Assembly (NCBI GenBank): GCA_010015805.1
Contig: ML978124.1
Coordinates: forward strand, 1,550,001 to 1,614,000
Direction: 5' to 3'
DNA from: Rhizodiscina lignyota
Lineage: Eukaryota; Ascomycota; Dothideomycetes; Aulographales; Rhizodiscinaceae
DNA length: 64,000 bases
Shown here in pieces: positions 48,192 through 58,909 of this stretch. Each line of letters starts with the position of its first letter. The first letter of the stretch is position 1. The notes under the pieces were generated by a model. That model did no database searches and had not been told where the DNA came from. It saw only the letters and a list, made by a program, of their open reading frames with translations. The position numbers were made by a program, and so were the translations under genes.

Positions 48192-50123
48192 ATGGAAAAA
48201 CGCCCGTGGCCGCAGGTCGAAAATAAGGACTTTGGGGATGCTGCTGTGGTTATCATAGGCGCCGGCATTGCTGGTGAGTGGTGAAACCACATATCATCCC
48301 GCCGGAGTGTATTGATGGCGCCACAGGCATGTGCACTGCGATTGATCTGATTCGAAAGAATAACTGCCGGAACTTCATCATCCTCGAGAGAGGAAGCGGC
48401 ATTGGGGGCACTTGGAACGACAATCGCTATCCGGTTCGATTTGAACATCATCGTGGGTTGGTAATCGAGGCTAATGATTAACAAGGGATGCTGTTGTGAC
48501 GTGCCGTCCATAATGTACTCTTTCTCGTTCGAACAGAATCCGAACTGGTCGAGAAAGTACCCAGGGCAAGAAGAGATCCTGGTTCGTGCCTCCTCTTTAT
48601 TACCTTGATAGATTGTCTAACTCTTAATAGAACCATCTTCACGCCATAGCAGAGAAATGGGGCTTATACAGGCATACAAGGTTCAACAGCGCCGCAACCG
48701 ATGCGCGCTGGGATGATGAGGAGATGAAGTGGAAGACGACAGTCAAGATATGTGGCGATAAGGACAGCGAGTACTCTTCAGGTTATACGATCACTTCAGA
48801 CTTCCTTGTGTCAGCTGTCGGTCAGTTGAATGAACCGAAAATGCCAAGTATCCCTGGTCTTGATAGTTTCAAGGGCAAGATAATGCACACTGCACGATGG
48901 GACTGGAGCTACGACCTCGAGGGAAAGAGGATTGCTGTTATTGGAAATGGTAATATCCTTGACACTGGATCCCTGAAGCAGTGTACTGATGCTATGCAGG
49001 TGCTACGGGCATTCAAGTCGTGCCCGAACTGGTCAAAGTTGCTTCGCATGTTACTCAATACATACGGACGCCTGGGTGGATCATCCCACGACTGGACACC
49101 TCAGTATCCACTCTGCAGCGGCTAGCGTATCAATATTCTCCGCCATTGCTGTGGCGTCATCGCGCAGAGATCTTCACTTGGATGGACAACACCTTCAAGA
49201 AAGTTGTCTGGAATCCCGAAAATCCCGAGTCGAAGATGGCGCGGCAGTGGAACAGAGCCCTTCTCCAAGCCACATGGCCGAAGGATGAAGAATTGTGGGA
49301 GAAGTTGACCCCGGATTACCCACCCGGCTGCAAACGCATTCTTTTCTCCGACGACTACTATCCGGCGCTCACGAAACCCAATTGCAGCTTGGAAATGCGT
49401 CCGATCTCACGCATCACGGAGAGCGGCATTGAGGTCGAGGGTGGTGATGTGGAAGAGTTCGACCTTATTGTCTGTGCCACTGGATTCCACGCAGGAGCCT
49501 ACTTCGTCCGTGCTATCGATGTCCAGGGTGAAGGTGGACGGCCTATCTCCGATATTTGGAGGCATTACCCGCAGGCTTTGTACGGCATATCCCTTGAATC
49601 GCTTCCCAACTTCGGAATGCTCTATGGGCCGAACACGAACCTCAATCATAGCAGCATCATCTTAATGATAGAAGCTCAGAGCAATTACATCAGCGGTCTT
49701 GTCGAGGAAGTTTTGTACGCGAAGAAGCTTGGCCTACCCCTCGCTATCACACCGAAGAAGGATAGGTTGGAAGAGTTCAATGAGATGGTGCAGGAGAAGC
49801 TCAAGGAAACTTCGTACTCACACCCGACGTGTAACTCTTGGTACAAGAGTCCTGACGGAAAGAGAGTCGTCGCAAACTGGTGTGGATCGGTCGTCGAATA
49901 CCAGACACAGCTCTCCAAGATTGCCTGGAGCGACTATGACGTCAAAGGAGCTGCTGCTGAAGTGGTACTTAAGGGTAAGAAGGAAAAGAAAATCGGAAGA
50001 GTCGTAGAGGAGACTATGGTGAGTAACATGGCTTTGGCGACTGGCGTCTTAGGTGCTGTGGCTGTGGTGGGAGGATGTCTTCTGCATGCGAATGGCTACC
50101 TGAGAAGGTTTCAGCGTAGATAG
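48192..50123 (+). CDS. Baeyer-Villiger-type FAD monooxygenase with C-terminal anchor
   Basis: Five exons: 48192-48273, 48327-48433, 48486-48581, 48631-48949 and 49000-50123, 575 aa. Motifs in order: VVIIGAGIAGMCTAIDL (FAD-binding), GIGGTWNDNRYPGCCCDVPS, NPNWSRKYPGQEEIL, the Baeyer-Villiger fingerprint FKGKIMHTARWD (FxGxxxHxxxW[DP], near residue 175), IAVIGNGATGIQVVPEL (NADP-binding) and DLIVCATGFHAG. The last 35 residues hold a hydrophobic helix (MALATGVLGAVAVVGG) followed by RRFQRR, so it looks tail-anchored. Such enzymes insert oxygen into ketones or hydroxylate small substrates; the substrate is unknown. Introns 2 and 3 both use GTTCG donors, which is unusual, but they rebuild conserved motifs exactly. 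Confidence 0.92.
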
Positions 50124-50475
50124 TGTTGTTCGGAGACCATCGAGTGTGCGAGAGGGCTTTAGGATATATTCCTTTTAACACAGTGTATGTTTTTACAAAC
50201 AGATTTTAATTAACATACGTCGTACACATGCTCAGATTATTATACAAAAGGCGCGAGCTGAATTGTGGTTCGCCGTAGATTAGCCTTGTATTTGGCTAGG
50301 GTTCTGCTATGGTGCGCACAAGATCGAAAGTTCCACCCGACACCTCAGTGACTCCAGGGGTGTTGGAGACATCTGATATGCATGAGCAACCTTCATAAGC
50401 ATCCAAACACCTTCAGTTCTTGCCTGAAATGGTTCCCTTCTCAGTGCAACTATTTGTGAATCCGAAGACGACGAG
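50124..50475. promoter_or_regulatory. Intergenic, monooxygenase 3' flank and TTI1 5' region
   Basis: 352 bp between tandem genes. The early part is AT-rich (3' flank), the later part carries the leader. No site is claimed. Confidence 0.35.
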
Positions 50476-53400
50476 ATGGAGGGGTCCGCCACCGTTTTCC
50501 AAACCGTACACTCCGAACCTTCCAATCGATGATGCTGCGAACCACTGACACTGAATAGCTGAAGCCATTCTGCATCAAACTGAGCCAAGTTGCACTGTCT
50601 TTTTCCTCCGGTAGAGCTACTGCGACCGAAGTGGGTAATGCTCAAGCGGACCTTCTCCAGACTTTGAAGGCCATCCGCCGCTCGAACGATGCTGCCTTAA
50701 ACGACAAGCTGGCAGACTATGTCTTCTTCCCGCTTTCTCACGTCTTAAGACAGCATCAAAAGCTACCCGGCAGAGTGCTCGAGTCCTGTCTCGAATGCGT
50801 TTCAATTTTGCTAAAAACAGCGTGGAGTTCGCATATCGAGCCCAAGCTCGGCGTCCAGCTCCTGATCCTCCTTACCATTTTGGTAGACCCGGATGCCAAG
50901 GAGGACGTCAAAGCAAAGCGTACAGAAGAGTTCCAAACGGTAGTTTTCGACTGCTTTGCCGATATTCTTCGCTCCCTCAGTCAGACGAAAGACGGCCGGG
51001 CTGCGCTCTTGTCTACTTCGAACGTGCCATATCTAGGGAAGGCTGTCTTCGAGCTGCTAGATGGCCTCTCCAATGGTCCATCACAAGTGATTCAGCTTGC
51101 CGCCTTGAGTGCGGTCCAAGCGTTCATTGACGCTGTAGATGATCGAGAGGCGTTGTCCACAAGCTTTTTACCCGGCATCGTCTCGGCTTTTCAAAAGATC
51201 CTCATTCCGTCGACTTCATCACCAAGGTCATATAGGATCTTGGTAGGATGTTTGGATTCACTCACATCACTCCTTGTTCGAGTGCTCGGGGACGAGGTGA
51301 CTCAGGATCTTGCGGCCGCGAGCAAAGACACGGAGCCAGAGGGCCGACCTAATGGCAAACTCGATACCCCATGGCTCACTGCAACGGCCTCACAAATCAG
51401 AATGGTACTTGCAACTGTAGTGAAACTTCGGTCTCACACTCGAGTCGAGGTTAGAGAAGGTCTCCTTAGACTCTGTGTCAGCCTTATCAGCCATTGCAGG
51501 AAATCTCTTGGGGAATCGATGCCCTTCTTAATAGAGACTGCCATCACACTTGAATCTACCAAAGATGCCTCTGGAAGCTCGACAGAGCTCGAGACACTCC
51601 TCAGGATGGACAGCGGCTTGGCGGACCTGCTCCAGACTACCTTATACAATTGGGTTGTTTCGCTTCCTCGCTTTATGCAATCTCCCGATGAGTCAAAGAA
51701 GCAAAATCTCATTGAACAAATTGCGACCGCATTCAAATTACTCTCCGACCTTGGTTTAGACACCTCCATGGTGGATCGTACATTGGCCAGTCATCTTCGT
51801 GACAGCGTCGTCAGTACCTTGCAGACCTTGAAATCTGAAAAGGTACAAGAATCAACAGCAATTGCAACCACCCCTCATCTAGTCGACTCTCTTCTGCCGC
51901 AATCGAGGGTTACTGAGTTCAATGCACTCACCCTTGGACCTCGCGCCTCCGAAGCAACGACAAAAACATTAACCGATTTTATCGGACAGCTATCAGGATA
52001 CGACTCATCGCTCCCGATAGCGAAGCAGCTTGTTGCGTCAATCTATCAAAATGATGGAGTGCCACAGCTAGCCTCTTTCTGGACCTCGTTACAATTCGTT
52101 CGATCCGGTTTGACACAACGATCGGATACGAAAGATTTCCTCAGCATACAGTCGTCGGCCCAAGAGTTGCTTGAGAACTTACTCGAGGAGCTCTATTCCT
52201 TCTCCCTTGAACTCGTGGAGCCGTCCGTCTTTGAGAGAGAGCATGACTGGCGGATGCAAGCCCTTGGACTGGAGACTATCTCATTGAAGGCGCGCCATCT
52301 CAAGGAAGATTTCCAGAACGAGCTCGTCGAAGCTCTCTACCCAATCGTCCACCTCGTGGGCTCGGAAAACGCTGCTCTTCGCCAGCACGCTATGACCTGT
52401 CTGAATGTAGTTGCATCAGCTTGTGGCTACGCTGACGCGAAGGAGCTCATTATCTCCAACGTGGACTACCTAGTCAATGCCGTCGCTCTGAAGCTAAACA
52501 CTTTCGACATCTCACCGCAGGCTCCACAAGTCCTGTTAATGATGGTCAAGCTGTCCGGGCCACGGCTTTTGCCGTACTTGGATGATTTGGTGGAGAGCAT
52601 GTTCGCTGCTTTGGATTCATACCATGGGTATCCGAAGCTGGTGGAGACGTTATTTGGCGTTCTGCTAGCCATTGCTCAGGAGGGAGCTAACACAGAACAG
52701 CTTGCGATTACAATGACGGATGAGCAACTACAGAGTCCTCTGAGGATGACAGTCGAAAGTCTGGCGGAAAATTTACGAAGTCTTAAGCGCAAGAGGGAGG
52801 AGCACGAATCGGAAGACCTTGCCATCAGAGAATCCACGTCACATCATCCTGAACAACCCTGGAATAAGGCTACAGAGGATAATGAAAAGGAGGACGGATC
52901 GCCGGAGCCTGAGACCGAGGACGAGCAGGCCAACGACGATACGGCCGACGTTGAGAACGCCAACCCACCGGCGCCAAGGACATATTCTATCCTTTTGAAA
53001 ATATCAGAACTCACACAACATTACCTCACATCGTCTTCACCTTCACTGCGAACATCGCTATTGGCAATGCTCCACACCACATTTCCAGCACTAGCAAAGC
53101 ACGAAAACTCCTTTCTTCCACTCATCAATACGCTTTGGCCAGTAGTCGTGGCGCGCCTCGATGATCAGGAAACATATATTGTTGCGAACGCCACTGAGAC
53201 TATTGCATGCATGTGCATATATGCAGGAAACTTTATGAGAAGTAGGATCACTGGCCTGTGGGATGAACTGAAGAAGCTTGCAAGGATGAGGGCAGAGCTT
53301 AGTGGCAGGAGGAAAGCGAATAAGACTCTGCCTAAGGTATCAAGACCAGAAGATACCTCCGTAAAGGCACCGTCTCTGGCGATCGCTTCGCAGAGACAAG

Positions 53401-53711
53401 TCGTTCAGCATCGTGAGACAACCACATACGTGGAAGCTCCGACGCGCATGTTGCGAGAAAGCATCATAAACCTCTTCATTGCGATTTTAGATCATGTTGA
53501 AGTAGACGATGACATCTTCGACGACATGCTGGACATTCTGACTCCTTTCCTCATGGCGCGGGTGGATGTGAAGGAGGCTCTCGGGCGGCGGAACGAAGAC
53601 GCAGTTTGGCTTAAGCTACTGCGGCTACAACCCGAACGTGCTGTCGCCATAGAGCAATCTAAGGATGCAGATGAGAGAGGTGGGGCTTGGGGATTTGCTC
53701 TGGTAGAATGA
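50476..53711 (+). CDS. TTI1: TELO2-interacting protein 1 homologue (HEAT repeats)
   Basis: Two exons, 50476-50505 and 50559-53711, 1060 aa. Exon 1 is 10 codons (MEGSATVFQT); a 53-bp intron (GTACAC..AATAG) joins it to LKPFCIKLSQVALSFSSG, the usual Tti1 opening. Without this splice the open frame has no ATG at the right place. The protein is alpha-helical throughout, with HEAT-like repeats, KLADYVFFPLSHVLRQ near residue 60, an acidic linker (residues 720-770) and the C-terminal block MLRESIINLFIAILDHVEVD and DILTPFLMARVD. Tti1 with Tel2 and Tti2 is a cochaperone for the folding of PIKK kinases (TOR, ATM/ATR type). The family call rests on the repeat pattern, the opening and closing blocks and the length. 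Confidence 0.83.
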
Positions 53712-54378
53712 TTAGGTTGCTTGTGGTCGCGAAGGCAAGTAGCAGGGTGGTGTCGCATCTGACAATGTGGAAGTCGCGACACAACCACGCGGCTGACCGG
53801 TATAAGCCACAGCCGAATTCCGCGCTTGTAAATACTGGCTAAATCTTCTCAATAGGTCACGCGTGGTATACCGCCCGAGCGTGGAATTAGATTCTGTTCG
53901 GGCCTTCATCGTGGATTCGTGTCTCACAATTCCCCCTTTTGGTATAGAGTGAATCATCACCGCGTGGCCGAGTAAGCGCAACATGCAAGAGCTGTCAATG
54001 GAACGAGTTCTGGAGACAGAATTTTCAATTGCGCAGACCGTTGCTATTTGAAAGCCGCTCAATGCCGACCCCGAGTGCCAACATATGTTGTAACATTAGC
54101 TGGGCCTCATCACTCGGTGCAGAACGACACCCAACACTTCCGCAATTCGGCCTTGGCATTCCCCTGTCACCGAAAAGTTTAAACGCAACTCGCATGTTCA
54201 TTTTGTTCTGCTTCACTACCACGCTCTCTTCTCTCTTTCTTCACCACAACGCGGACGCTCTCCTCCACAACCACAACAAACACCTCTTTCCCGACACAGA
54301 ACTCAAACATTCTCATCCTACCACCCTCTATTTCGCGTGTTTACTCTAAGAACAGAGTTACGAAGACTGTCAGTCAAG
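53712..54378. other. Intergenic, 670 bp
   Basis: The last 200 bp before 54379 is very rich in C, T and CA (CACAACCACAACAAACACC-like), typical of a highly used fungal leader. No gene or repeat element was found. Confidence 0.4.
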
Positions 54379-56061
54379 ATGTGCAAGGACACATTCATTC
54401 ACTACGCGTGCGGATGCGTGGAGAAGGACGTGCCTGAAATATGCGACTTTTGGCGACAACTTTCGAATCACCCGCTTAACTACTATCTGTGTGACTATTG
54501 GGACATCGGCCAGGACAATCGTCCACATGCGTGTGTGAAAGCGGAATGTCAAGTGGCGTTCCAGCAGGCACAGCTGCGCGCTGCGCAAGCGCAGCAGGAC
54601 GCCGAGCAGCGTCGTCGAGATTTCGAGAATCGATTAATCGCAAGAATTCGTCAAATCGAGCGGCAGATGGTGGAATATACGAGGAACAACGCTCCCGTTC
54701 CGCTGGTGCTGGAACAGGAGTGGTATGGTGTCATCAAAGGATTGATCGAGAGCAAAGGCCCATTGACCTTGATGCCCGGCGGAGCTGCGTGGGTGGACCA
54801 ACTTGACCCAGAGCAGAGGAAGCAACAAGAGAAGGAGGCGTTGCGCATGCTTATGCGTCATCAAAACCTGAAGCTTTCTCGTCGCCTGAGAGAAGAAGCC
54901 GAAAGGCAACAGCAAAGGGAACTTAGGGAAGCTCGAGTGCACATGGCTGCAGCTGGCATCGCAATGCCTAGTGCTGGACCGTCTAACATGGCATTGAATT
55001 ATGAGATGGGACCAACCACTATGTCGAACCCGTATACCGTCTACCCGATGCCGAATACTGGCCCAGGCACCATGATGCCGCCGCCACCGCCGCCAAACCT
55101 TGGAATGGGATCGAACAACCTCATTCACCCATTCGCGGACGACTACACCATGTCTGATGTCGGATCGAGCAGCATGATGTTGCCGGTCCCTCCAATTCCA
55201 GCGAACTTCTTCCACCCCAACTTCACCCCCAACTTCACAACGCCACCTGCCGTACCGACTGCTACGGTGCCGGAATACCGAAGCGGTGGTATTGCAATAA
55301 CAAACCCCTTCTTCAATGCCTATGCCATGGCAAATGCTGGACCATCCGACACAATGTCGAACAGTGGAATAGGACCGAGTACGACGACAATTGGTGAATC
55401 GTCTACCGAAACGTTGGATCATGCTAGCGAAACGTTGGATCATGACATGGGAACAAACACGATGATGATTCCCCAGCAACCGATGAGCCCGTGGGCAAGT
55501 ACTGCAGGAAGCATGTACCACGCGCTCCAAGCTGCTGAGCAACAAGGCCCTGGATTCATCGACCCGTCGACGATCATGAACCTTGACAATGTTGGAGGAG
55601 CGATGGGAGGCTCGCCCGGAGCAGGTCAGATAGCGACCCTTTCGGGAATGTACATCGGTCCGCACGAAGGCCATGCAGACCACAGGGGTAATGTAGACCT
55701 GGACAAGTTACCTGAGGACGCTCTTACTACTGCTGCTGGAACAGGTGCTACAAGGGAGGCGCTTGGAGACGAGATTGATGTGGGACACACCGCTCTGACG
55801 AGCAACCCTACAAGAATGGACACTGCTATGCTTACACATATTAGGAGGCCGGTTTATCTACCGCAGTTCGAGAGCGGTATTACCCGTTCTCAAGCAATGA
55901 GCCGCGCGAGGGCCGCGGTGAGCAGCACTGAGGTGCTTGCTCACAAGATCTTCAGGTCGCAGAGGGAGGGGGGGCCGGTAGAGGTAGGGGAGGGGGTGGA
56001 ACTTTGCTATTTTGCTATTATTACAAGCGTGACGCTGGCACAGCGTGCGCCGGGACTTTAG
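54379..56061 (+). CDS. Cys-motif N-terminus with Met/Pro/Asn-rich tail, unknown function
   Basis: One exon, 560 aa. The ATG at 54379 follows AGTCAAG and gives MCKDTFIHYACGCVEKDVPE, an opening shared by many Pezizomycotina orphans (MCKxTxxxYxCGC). Cysteines continue as YYLCDYW and HACVKAECQ, so a small metal-binding head is likely. Residues 65-200 form a long charged helix (QQAQLRAAQAQQDAEQRRRD, then KQQEKEALRMLMRHQN). The rest is Met/Pro/Asn/Thr-rich with variants of GPSxMxxNxxMxxTTMSNPY, plus a 7-residue tandem duplication (ETLDHAS, ETLDHDM at 55408-55449). The last 35 residues become Gly/Val-rich after a GGGGG-coding tract and may be a recent extension. No function is assigned. Confidence 0.7.
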   Translation: MCKDTFIHYACGCVEKDVPEICDFWRQLSNHPLNYYLCDYWDIGQDNRPHACVKAECQVAFQQAQLRAAQAQQDAEQRRRDFENRLIARIRQIERQMVEYTRNNAPVPLVLEQEWYGVIKGLIESKGPLTLMPGGAAWVDQLDPEQRKQQEKEALRMLMRHQNLKLSRRLREEAERQQQRELREARVHMAAAGIAMPSAGPSNMALNYEMGPTTMSNPYTVYPMPNTGPGTMMPPPPPPNLGMGSNNLIHPFADDYTMSDVGSSSMMLPVPPIPANFFHPNFTPNFTTPPAVPTATVPEYRSGGIAITNPFFNAYAMANAGPSDTMSNSGIGPSTTTIGESSTETLDHASETLDHDMGTNTMMIPQQPMSPWASTAGSMYHALQAAEQQGPGFIDPSTIMNLDNVGGAMGGSPGAGQIATLSGMYIGPHEGHADHRGNVDLDKLPEDALTTAAGTGATREALGDEIDVGHTALTSNPTRMDTAMLTHIRRPVYLPQFESGITRSQAMSRARAAVSSTEVLAHKIFRSQREGGPVEVGEGVELCYFAIITSVTLAQRAPGL

Positions 56062-56176
56062 GGTAGATACCACACGGGGCAAGGGTTTGCCCCGGCCTCT
56101 TTAGGCAAAAATGAACTGCTGTTTTGTTACACGAAATGCGTTTGAAATGCTAGCTATGTGTTGATTTATCTCCCCT

Positions 56177-56344
56177 GCCAGTTTCTGGCGATCGAACGAG
56201 ACCCGTAACGGCGCCCCTTTTACACGACATCAAGAAGCAAATCTTCCAAGGCAGGCCGGGTAGGCTGCTCCCTACCAACCTCGAATATAAACTCACTGAT
56301 ATGCGGAAGTGTTTTAGAAGTGCTGAAGTTGAATCTAAAGAGCC
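56177..56344. repeat. MITE-related repeat, copy A
   Basis: Starts GCCAGTTTCTGGCGATCGAAC, a diverged form of the element end at 57397 (GCTAGTTTCCGGCGAGCGAAC), then ACGAGAC, AACGGCG, GACATCAAGAAG, AAATCTTCCAAGGCAGG and GATATGCGGAAG, matching the body of the intact element. The opposite end is absent. Confidence 0.7.
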
Positions 56345-56387
56345 TTATTTAGCGAGGGAGAAATATCGAACAAGGTCCGGGCTGGCG

Positions 56388-56533
56388 TTCCTCTGGCGCG
56401 ACATCGAGAAGCAAATCTTCCAAGGCAGGCTGCTCCCTACCAACCTCGAACGTATACTCAGTGATATGCGGAGGTTTCTTGGAAGTGCTAAATGTAAAGC
56501 TAATCGAGGCCCTGTTTGGGCAGCCAGGAATGT
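56388..56533. repeat. MITE-related repeat, copy B
   Basis: Tandem to copy A. GACATCGAGAAGCAAATCTT, CCAAGGCAGG, CTGCTCCCTACCAACCTCGA and GATATGCGGAGG are nearly identical to copy A, so A and B arose by duplication after the insertion diverged. Copy A has an extra CCGGGTAGG. Ends are eroded. Confidence 0.7.
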
Positions 56534-57130
56534 CGCATCTTAGGCTGACTTCAATATAGAAGCGATATCGAGATCATGAACTGGAGACCTGAGTATAAAG
56601 AACAGGTGAAGAACAGCTGTTAACAGTACTGACAAAGCCCATGGGGATCATATATATATGAGATATCTAGCTTGCTAAACAGGGCCTTAGTCTTTCAAGT
56701 TTCAACCGCAGCTCGCAGGAGGTACTACCCATTCTCGAGCACCGAGCCACGATACAGGTGCGACCAACCAATTGACGACCACCCGGTCACTTAAGAAACA
56801 AAAAAGTTGAGTCATGGCTATAATATGTCGAATGGCAAGCACGGATACTCTCATTAATCATTACAAGTCATACACCCTAGAGTTACGCCATTTGGATAAG
56901 GACCAGTTGATGTATGTTCAATTGAGCTTTCACTGATGCTCTCCTTTATGTTGAAAAACAAAACCCGTTCTTACTCCATCCTTGCAGGTCTACCAGGCTC
57001 GACTATTATTGACTGGCCTATGAACGACTAATTCATTGACGACTGGCCGGTCAACAGTGTTGACGTACCTGAGAATAAGGTACTCTTGCCATACAAGGAA
57101 CAGGAACCCGCTCGATGGGAAGGCGTTCGA

Positions 57131-57232
57131 AATTTGCTGCATTTGCTGAACAAGCGCTAATCTCACGAAATGAACCTGAGGCAAGACGGGAAGTCGTTTA
57201 GAGGCGCTTGCAATTTGCTTAATTTGCCGAAC
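57131..57232. repeat. Direct repeat spaced 81 bp beside the STE14 stop codon
   Basis: AATTTGCTGCATTTGCTGAAC at 57131-57151 recurs as AATTTGCTTAATTTGCCGAAC at 57212-57232, each preceded at a similar distance by GGGAAG(G/T)CGTT. It suggests an old tandem duplication. Confidence 0.55.
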
Positions 57233-57244
57233 ACTACTGTGAAG

Positions 57245-58505
57245 CTACCTGATAAAAGGTATGCCAATCCAAGTCCTCAATCGATACTGTACGTAGTCGT
57301 CTCCAAAGAATTTGACGAGATGCTCCTCTTCATCTGTGCGAAAATGTTAGCAGCCCATCTGAATTTGCGCTTCAAAGCCCCTCGCCATACGAAGGCGCTA
57401 GTTTCCGGCGAGCGAACGAGACTTGCAACGGCGTTGCCTTCTCTGTGACATGGAGAAGAAATCTTCTAAGGCAGGCGAGGCAAGTTACTTCCTGACAACT
57501 TCGAATGCAACTTCACCGACGTGAGGAAGCTTCTTAGAAGTGCTAGGGGCAACTTTAATAGCGTGGCTCCGCAGACTGTTCGCTCGCTGGAAACTAGCTC
57601 CTTCATATTGAAAAGAACGCGATATCTCGCCCTTTTGTGCTCGTCGACGTCGTCGTCGCAAGAGAGGAAATGGTAGGCTTACGCGCAATCCGATGGTTAA
57701 AGAAATCCCAGAGCACCACAAGGTATACCCAGAAACAGATCGCATTGCCCAGAAACACCTGCAGTCCCACGGCCCACCAGAAGAAGCCGAAATAGCTCGG
57801 ATGTCTCAACACAGCGTAGATGCCCGTTGTAACAAGTCTATGATCCCTCGCCTTCTTCGTTTGAACCTTGTGGTTGAAGCTGGTACCGGCATGCGCCATA
57901 GCCATACTCCTGCATAGCTGGCCTATGGCCATTACAACCAATGCGCCCCATTGTACCGGCTCGTAAGTAAAGTGTGACTGCCAGCGCGGGAAGAAGAGGC
58001 TCGTGACGGTCGTTTCGAGAAGCGCGCAGAAGTTCGCGACGGTATACTGCCAGCCGTTGTTGAAAAGGAGGAAGGTGGAAGTCGTCGCTTTTGGAACGTT
58101 GAATCGTGCGTGCGTCCAGAACTCGAGGAAGTGGAACAGTGCGAGGGCGCCGAGGAGAAAGAACACGCGCCATGCCCGTGATGGGTCCGATGCTTCGAGA
58201 GAAAGAGCAGCATTGGCTGCTAGCGGGATGCTGAGGCCTAATGTAATTCCTAGAAAGAAAGCGCGCAGACCGATGCCAGACTGTGAGCGCTTGTGACCAG
58301 GAAGAAGTTCGTCAAAGACGACAAGTGGAGGGGGGCTGGCGGTCGTATTTCTCGGCAAGGTCGCGTCCCCTTTTGGAGTCCAATTGCCTTTCTCTTCAGG
58401 CCTATCTAGAGGCCATGATATTTGAGGGTCTCCGCCATCGTGGCCATTCGCGTGATGGTAGTCACCGTTGGTAGTTTCGAAGTTCGGAATCAGCGGGTCT
58501 GCCAT
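57245..58505 (-). CDS. STE14: Protein-S-isoprenylcysteine O-methyltransferase
   Basis: Two exons, 58505-57683 and 57333-57245, 303 aa. About 80 N-terminal residues are polar; membrane helices follow (AFFLGITLGLSIPLAAN and others), then FLEFWTHARFN, HAGTSFNHKV, LVTTGIYAVLRHPSYFGFFW and LVVLWDFFNHRIA. Exon 1 read straight through would end in a Thr/Ser tail that lacks the family end. A 349-bp intron (GTAAGC..CGCACAG) instead joins HRIA to HEEEHLVKFFGDDYVQYRLR and TWIGIPFIR, the conserved C-terminal EE/FG/Y block needed for cofactor and substrate binding. A 222-bp MITE-like element lies inside this intron. The enzyme methylates the prenylated C-terminal cysteine of a-factor-type pheromone, Ras and Rho proteins in the ER membrane. 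It is divergent from the acetyltransferase gene. Confidence 0.93.
57387..57608. mobile_element. MITE-like element with 31-bp terminal inverted repeats
   Basis: Left end 57387-57417 and right end 57578-57608 are inverted copies: ATACGAAGGCGCTAGTTTCC plus GGCGAGCGAAC, against ATATGAAGGAGCTAGTTTCC plus AGCGAGCGAAC, 28 of 31 identical. A TA dinucleotide sits at each outer edge, fitting a TA target (mariner-like), although the ends may simply continue. The 160-bp interior has no coding capacity. It is wholly inside the STE14 intron. Related copies are at 56177-56533 and a lone end at 61593. Confidence 0.8.
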
Positions 58506-58909
58506 TGGGACAAGCTAGTTTCGTCCACACAGAAGAAGAAGAAGAGTAAAAGGGTGGTGAAAGAGAAGAAGAGAAGACATGAGAACAAACGACAGACTGC
58601 GGAAAGGGTATCAGAAGCGAAGAACAAAGAAGGTCCAGGGGCTTGGTGTTTGTCAGTCGCGCAAAGCGTAAATTTGGAACAATGACGTTTCTGCACGCGG
58701 CTGCATCTGCATGATTCGCGTTCCGCTCAGGGAAACCCTTGCAAACCGGCACCCAGGCTTGCATGCAGACGCGATACGCGCTAAGCCGGCGTTTACTCTG
58801 TCGATGTAACGAGGTAGCTCGGCCTCGAAATTCTACCATTCCACCGTACTAATTATAAGCCATTGGCTGTCGAACACAGCAATCTTATCAGAACCAGTCG
58901 AGTCCCATC
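58506..58909. promoter_or_regulatory. Bidirectional promoter, STE14 / acetyltransferase
   Basis: 404 bp between outward-facing start codons. The STE14 side is an AG-rich (CT-rich on the sense strand) leader. A TATA-like TAATTATAA lies near 58850, about 60 bp before the acetyltransferase ATG. Confidence 0.5.

Larger units (their letters stand above)
56062..57244. other. Repeat island downstream of STE14
   Basis: 1.2 kb without a gene. It holds a hairpin (CGGGGCAA/TTGCCCCG, 56075-56094), two tandem copies of a repeat (56226 and 56400) and an 81-bp-spaced direct repeat near 57131. Short frames inside (for example 56301-56543) are the repeat itself read through. It seems to be decayed mobile DNA. 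Confidence 0.6.

Noticed and set aside
43147-50123. Secondary metabolite cluster
   Set aside because: No polyketide synthase, peptide synthetase, terpene cyclase or prenyltransferase gene is present in the window.
56301-56543. 80-codon protein in the repeat island
   Set aside because: It is two tandem repeat copies read through; no start context or conservation beyond the repeat.
57603-57682. Thr/Ser-rich C-terminus of STE14 read without splicing
   Set aside because: Does not match the family, whereas the spliced exon beyond the MITE does; treated as intron.
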